A stretch of 64,000 bases of DNA from the NCBI GenBank assembly GCA_037893245.1, contig JBAIAA010000415.1, positions 186,001-250,000 of the forward strand, in the 5' to 3' direction. Below, in pieces: positions 63,840 through 64,000 of this stretch. The position numbers and the translations under genes were made by a program. Numbering within the stretch: position 1 is the stretch's first letter; each line of letters starts with the position of its first letter. The DNA comes from Crossaster papposus (Eukaryota > Echinodermata > Asteroidea > Velatida > Solasteridae). The notes beneath the pieces are model-generated. The model had not been told where the DNA came from. It did not search any database and was given only the letters and a program-made list of their open reading frames with translations.

Positions 63840-64000
63840 AAATATGTGACATTAAAAAGGTGCATTATGTCGCTAAAAATCGAGTTATATACATGGTTGA
63901 AAAGCCCACAATGTAAGCTTTCATTTGGTATACAATAGAGCTCCTTATCCCCTTCCATTCTGGAGATATAACGTGTTTACATATTGATTACTTTCTTGGA
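63840..64000. mobile_element. Start of a TGTGAC-ended element, cut by window end
   Basis: AATATGTGACATTAAAAAGG and the following ATTATGTCGCTAAAAATCGA, then AGCCCACAATGTAAGCTTTC, match the GCTCTACAAAA subfamily interior at 20580-20757 in inverse. Confidence 0.6.

Overview
This is a eukaryotic, intron-rich, repeat-dense window, most likely from a deuterostome invertebrate and probably an echinoderm. That placement is an inference. It rests on one very long tandem-CUB gene, on tRNA-headed SINEs of the type common in echinoderms and molluscs, and on LINE, DIRS and atypical reverse-transcriptase remnants. The exact species cannot be read from the sequence.

The only host gene I can support lies on the minus strand and runs from beyond position 64000 down to 11677. 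I recovered 32 exons (5804 coding bases, 1934 codons). They join into one open frame with usable GT/AG borders throughout. They encode 15 complete CUB domains, the end of another at the 5' side and the start of another at the 3' side. Every domain boundary is a phase 1 intron, and each complete domain is split once by an internal intron. A run of CUB domains with no Sushi, SRCR, EGF or protease domain points to a cubilin-like endocytic receptor or a related multi-CUB extracellular protein. Neither the N-terminus nor the C-terminus is in the window. Domain 3 has lost its first disulfide pair and domain 11 its second; in each case both partner cysteines are gone.

The introns are a graveyard of transposons. 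They hold at least six short elements with TTAA duplications, about nine copies of a roughly 240-base repeat with TTAACCAGTTCGCGCC ends, about ten elements with TGTGACC ends, two hAT-type elements with 8-base duplications, SINEs, LINE and DIRS fragments, and several minisatellites. At 19002-21383 insertions are nested five deep.

The standout is in the 7 kb intron between domains 8 and 9. A 5 kb element with long inverted ends (38563-43597) holds a reverse-transcriptase retroelement on the minus strand (about 40109-43205). Its coding strand looks massively converted from A to G. A partial copy directly beside it escaped conversion and serves as an internal reference. In the two stretches I aligned by hand, all 41 differences run in one direction, and even the reference copy's stop codon TAA reads TGG in the converted copy. 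This resembles the footprint of A-to-I RNA editing fixed in DNA, or an unknown adenine-directed mutator.

Positions 1 to 11676 hold no exon I can join to the CUB gene. They contain a LINE reverse-transcriptase fragment, short elements and a 20-base minisatellite. No promoter, terminator or polyadenylation signal could be assigned.
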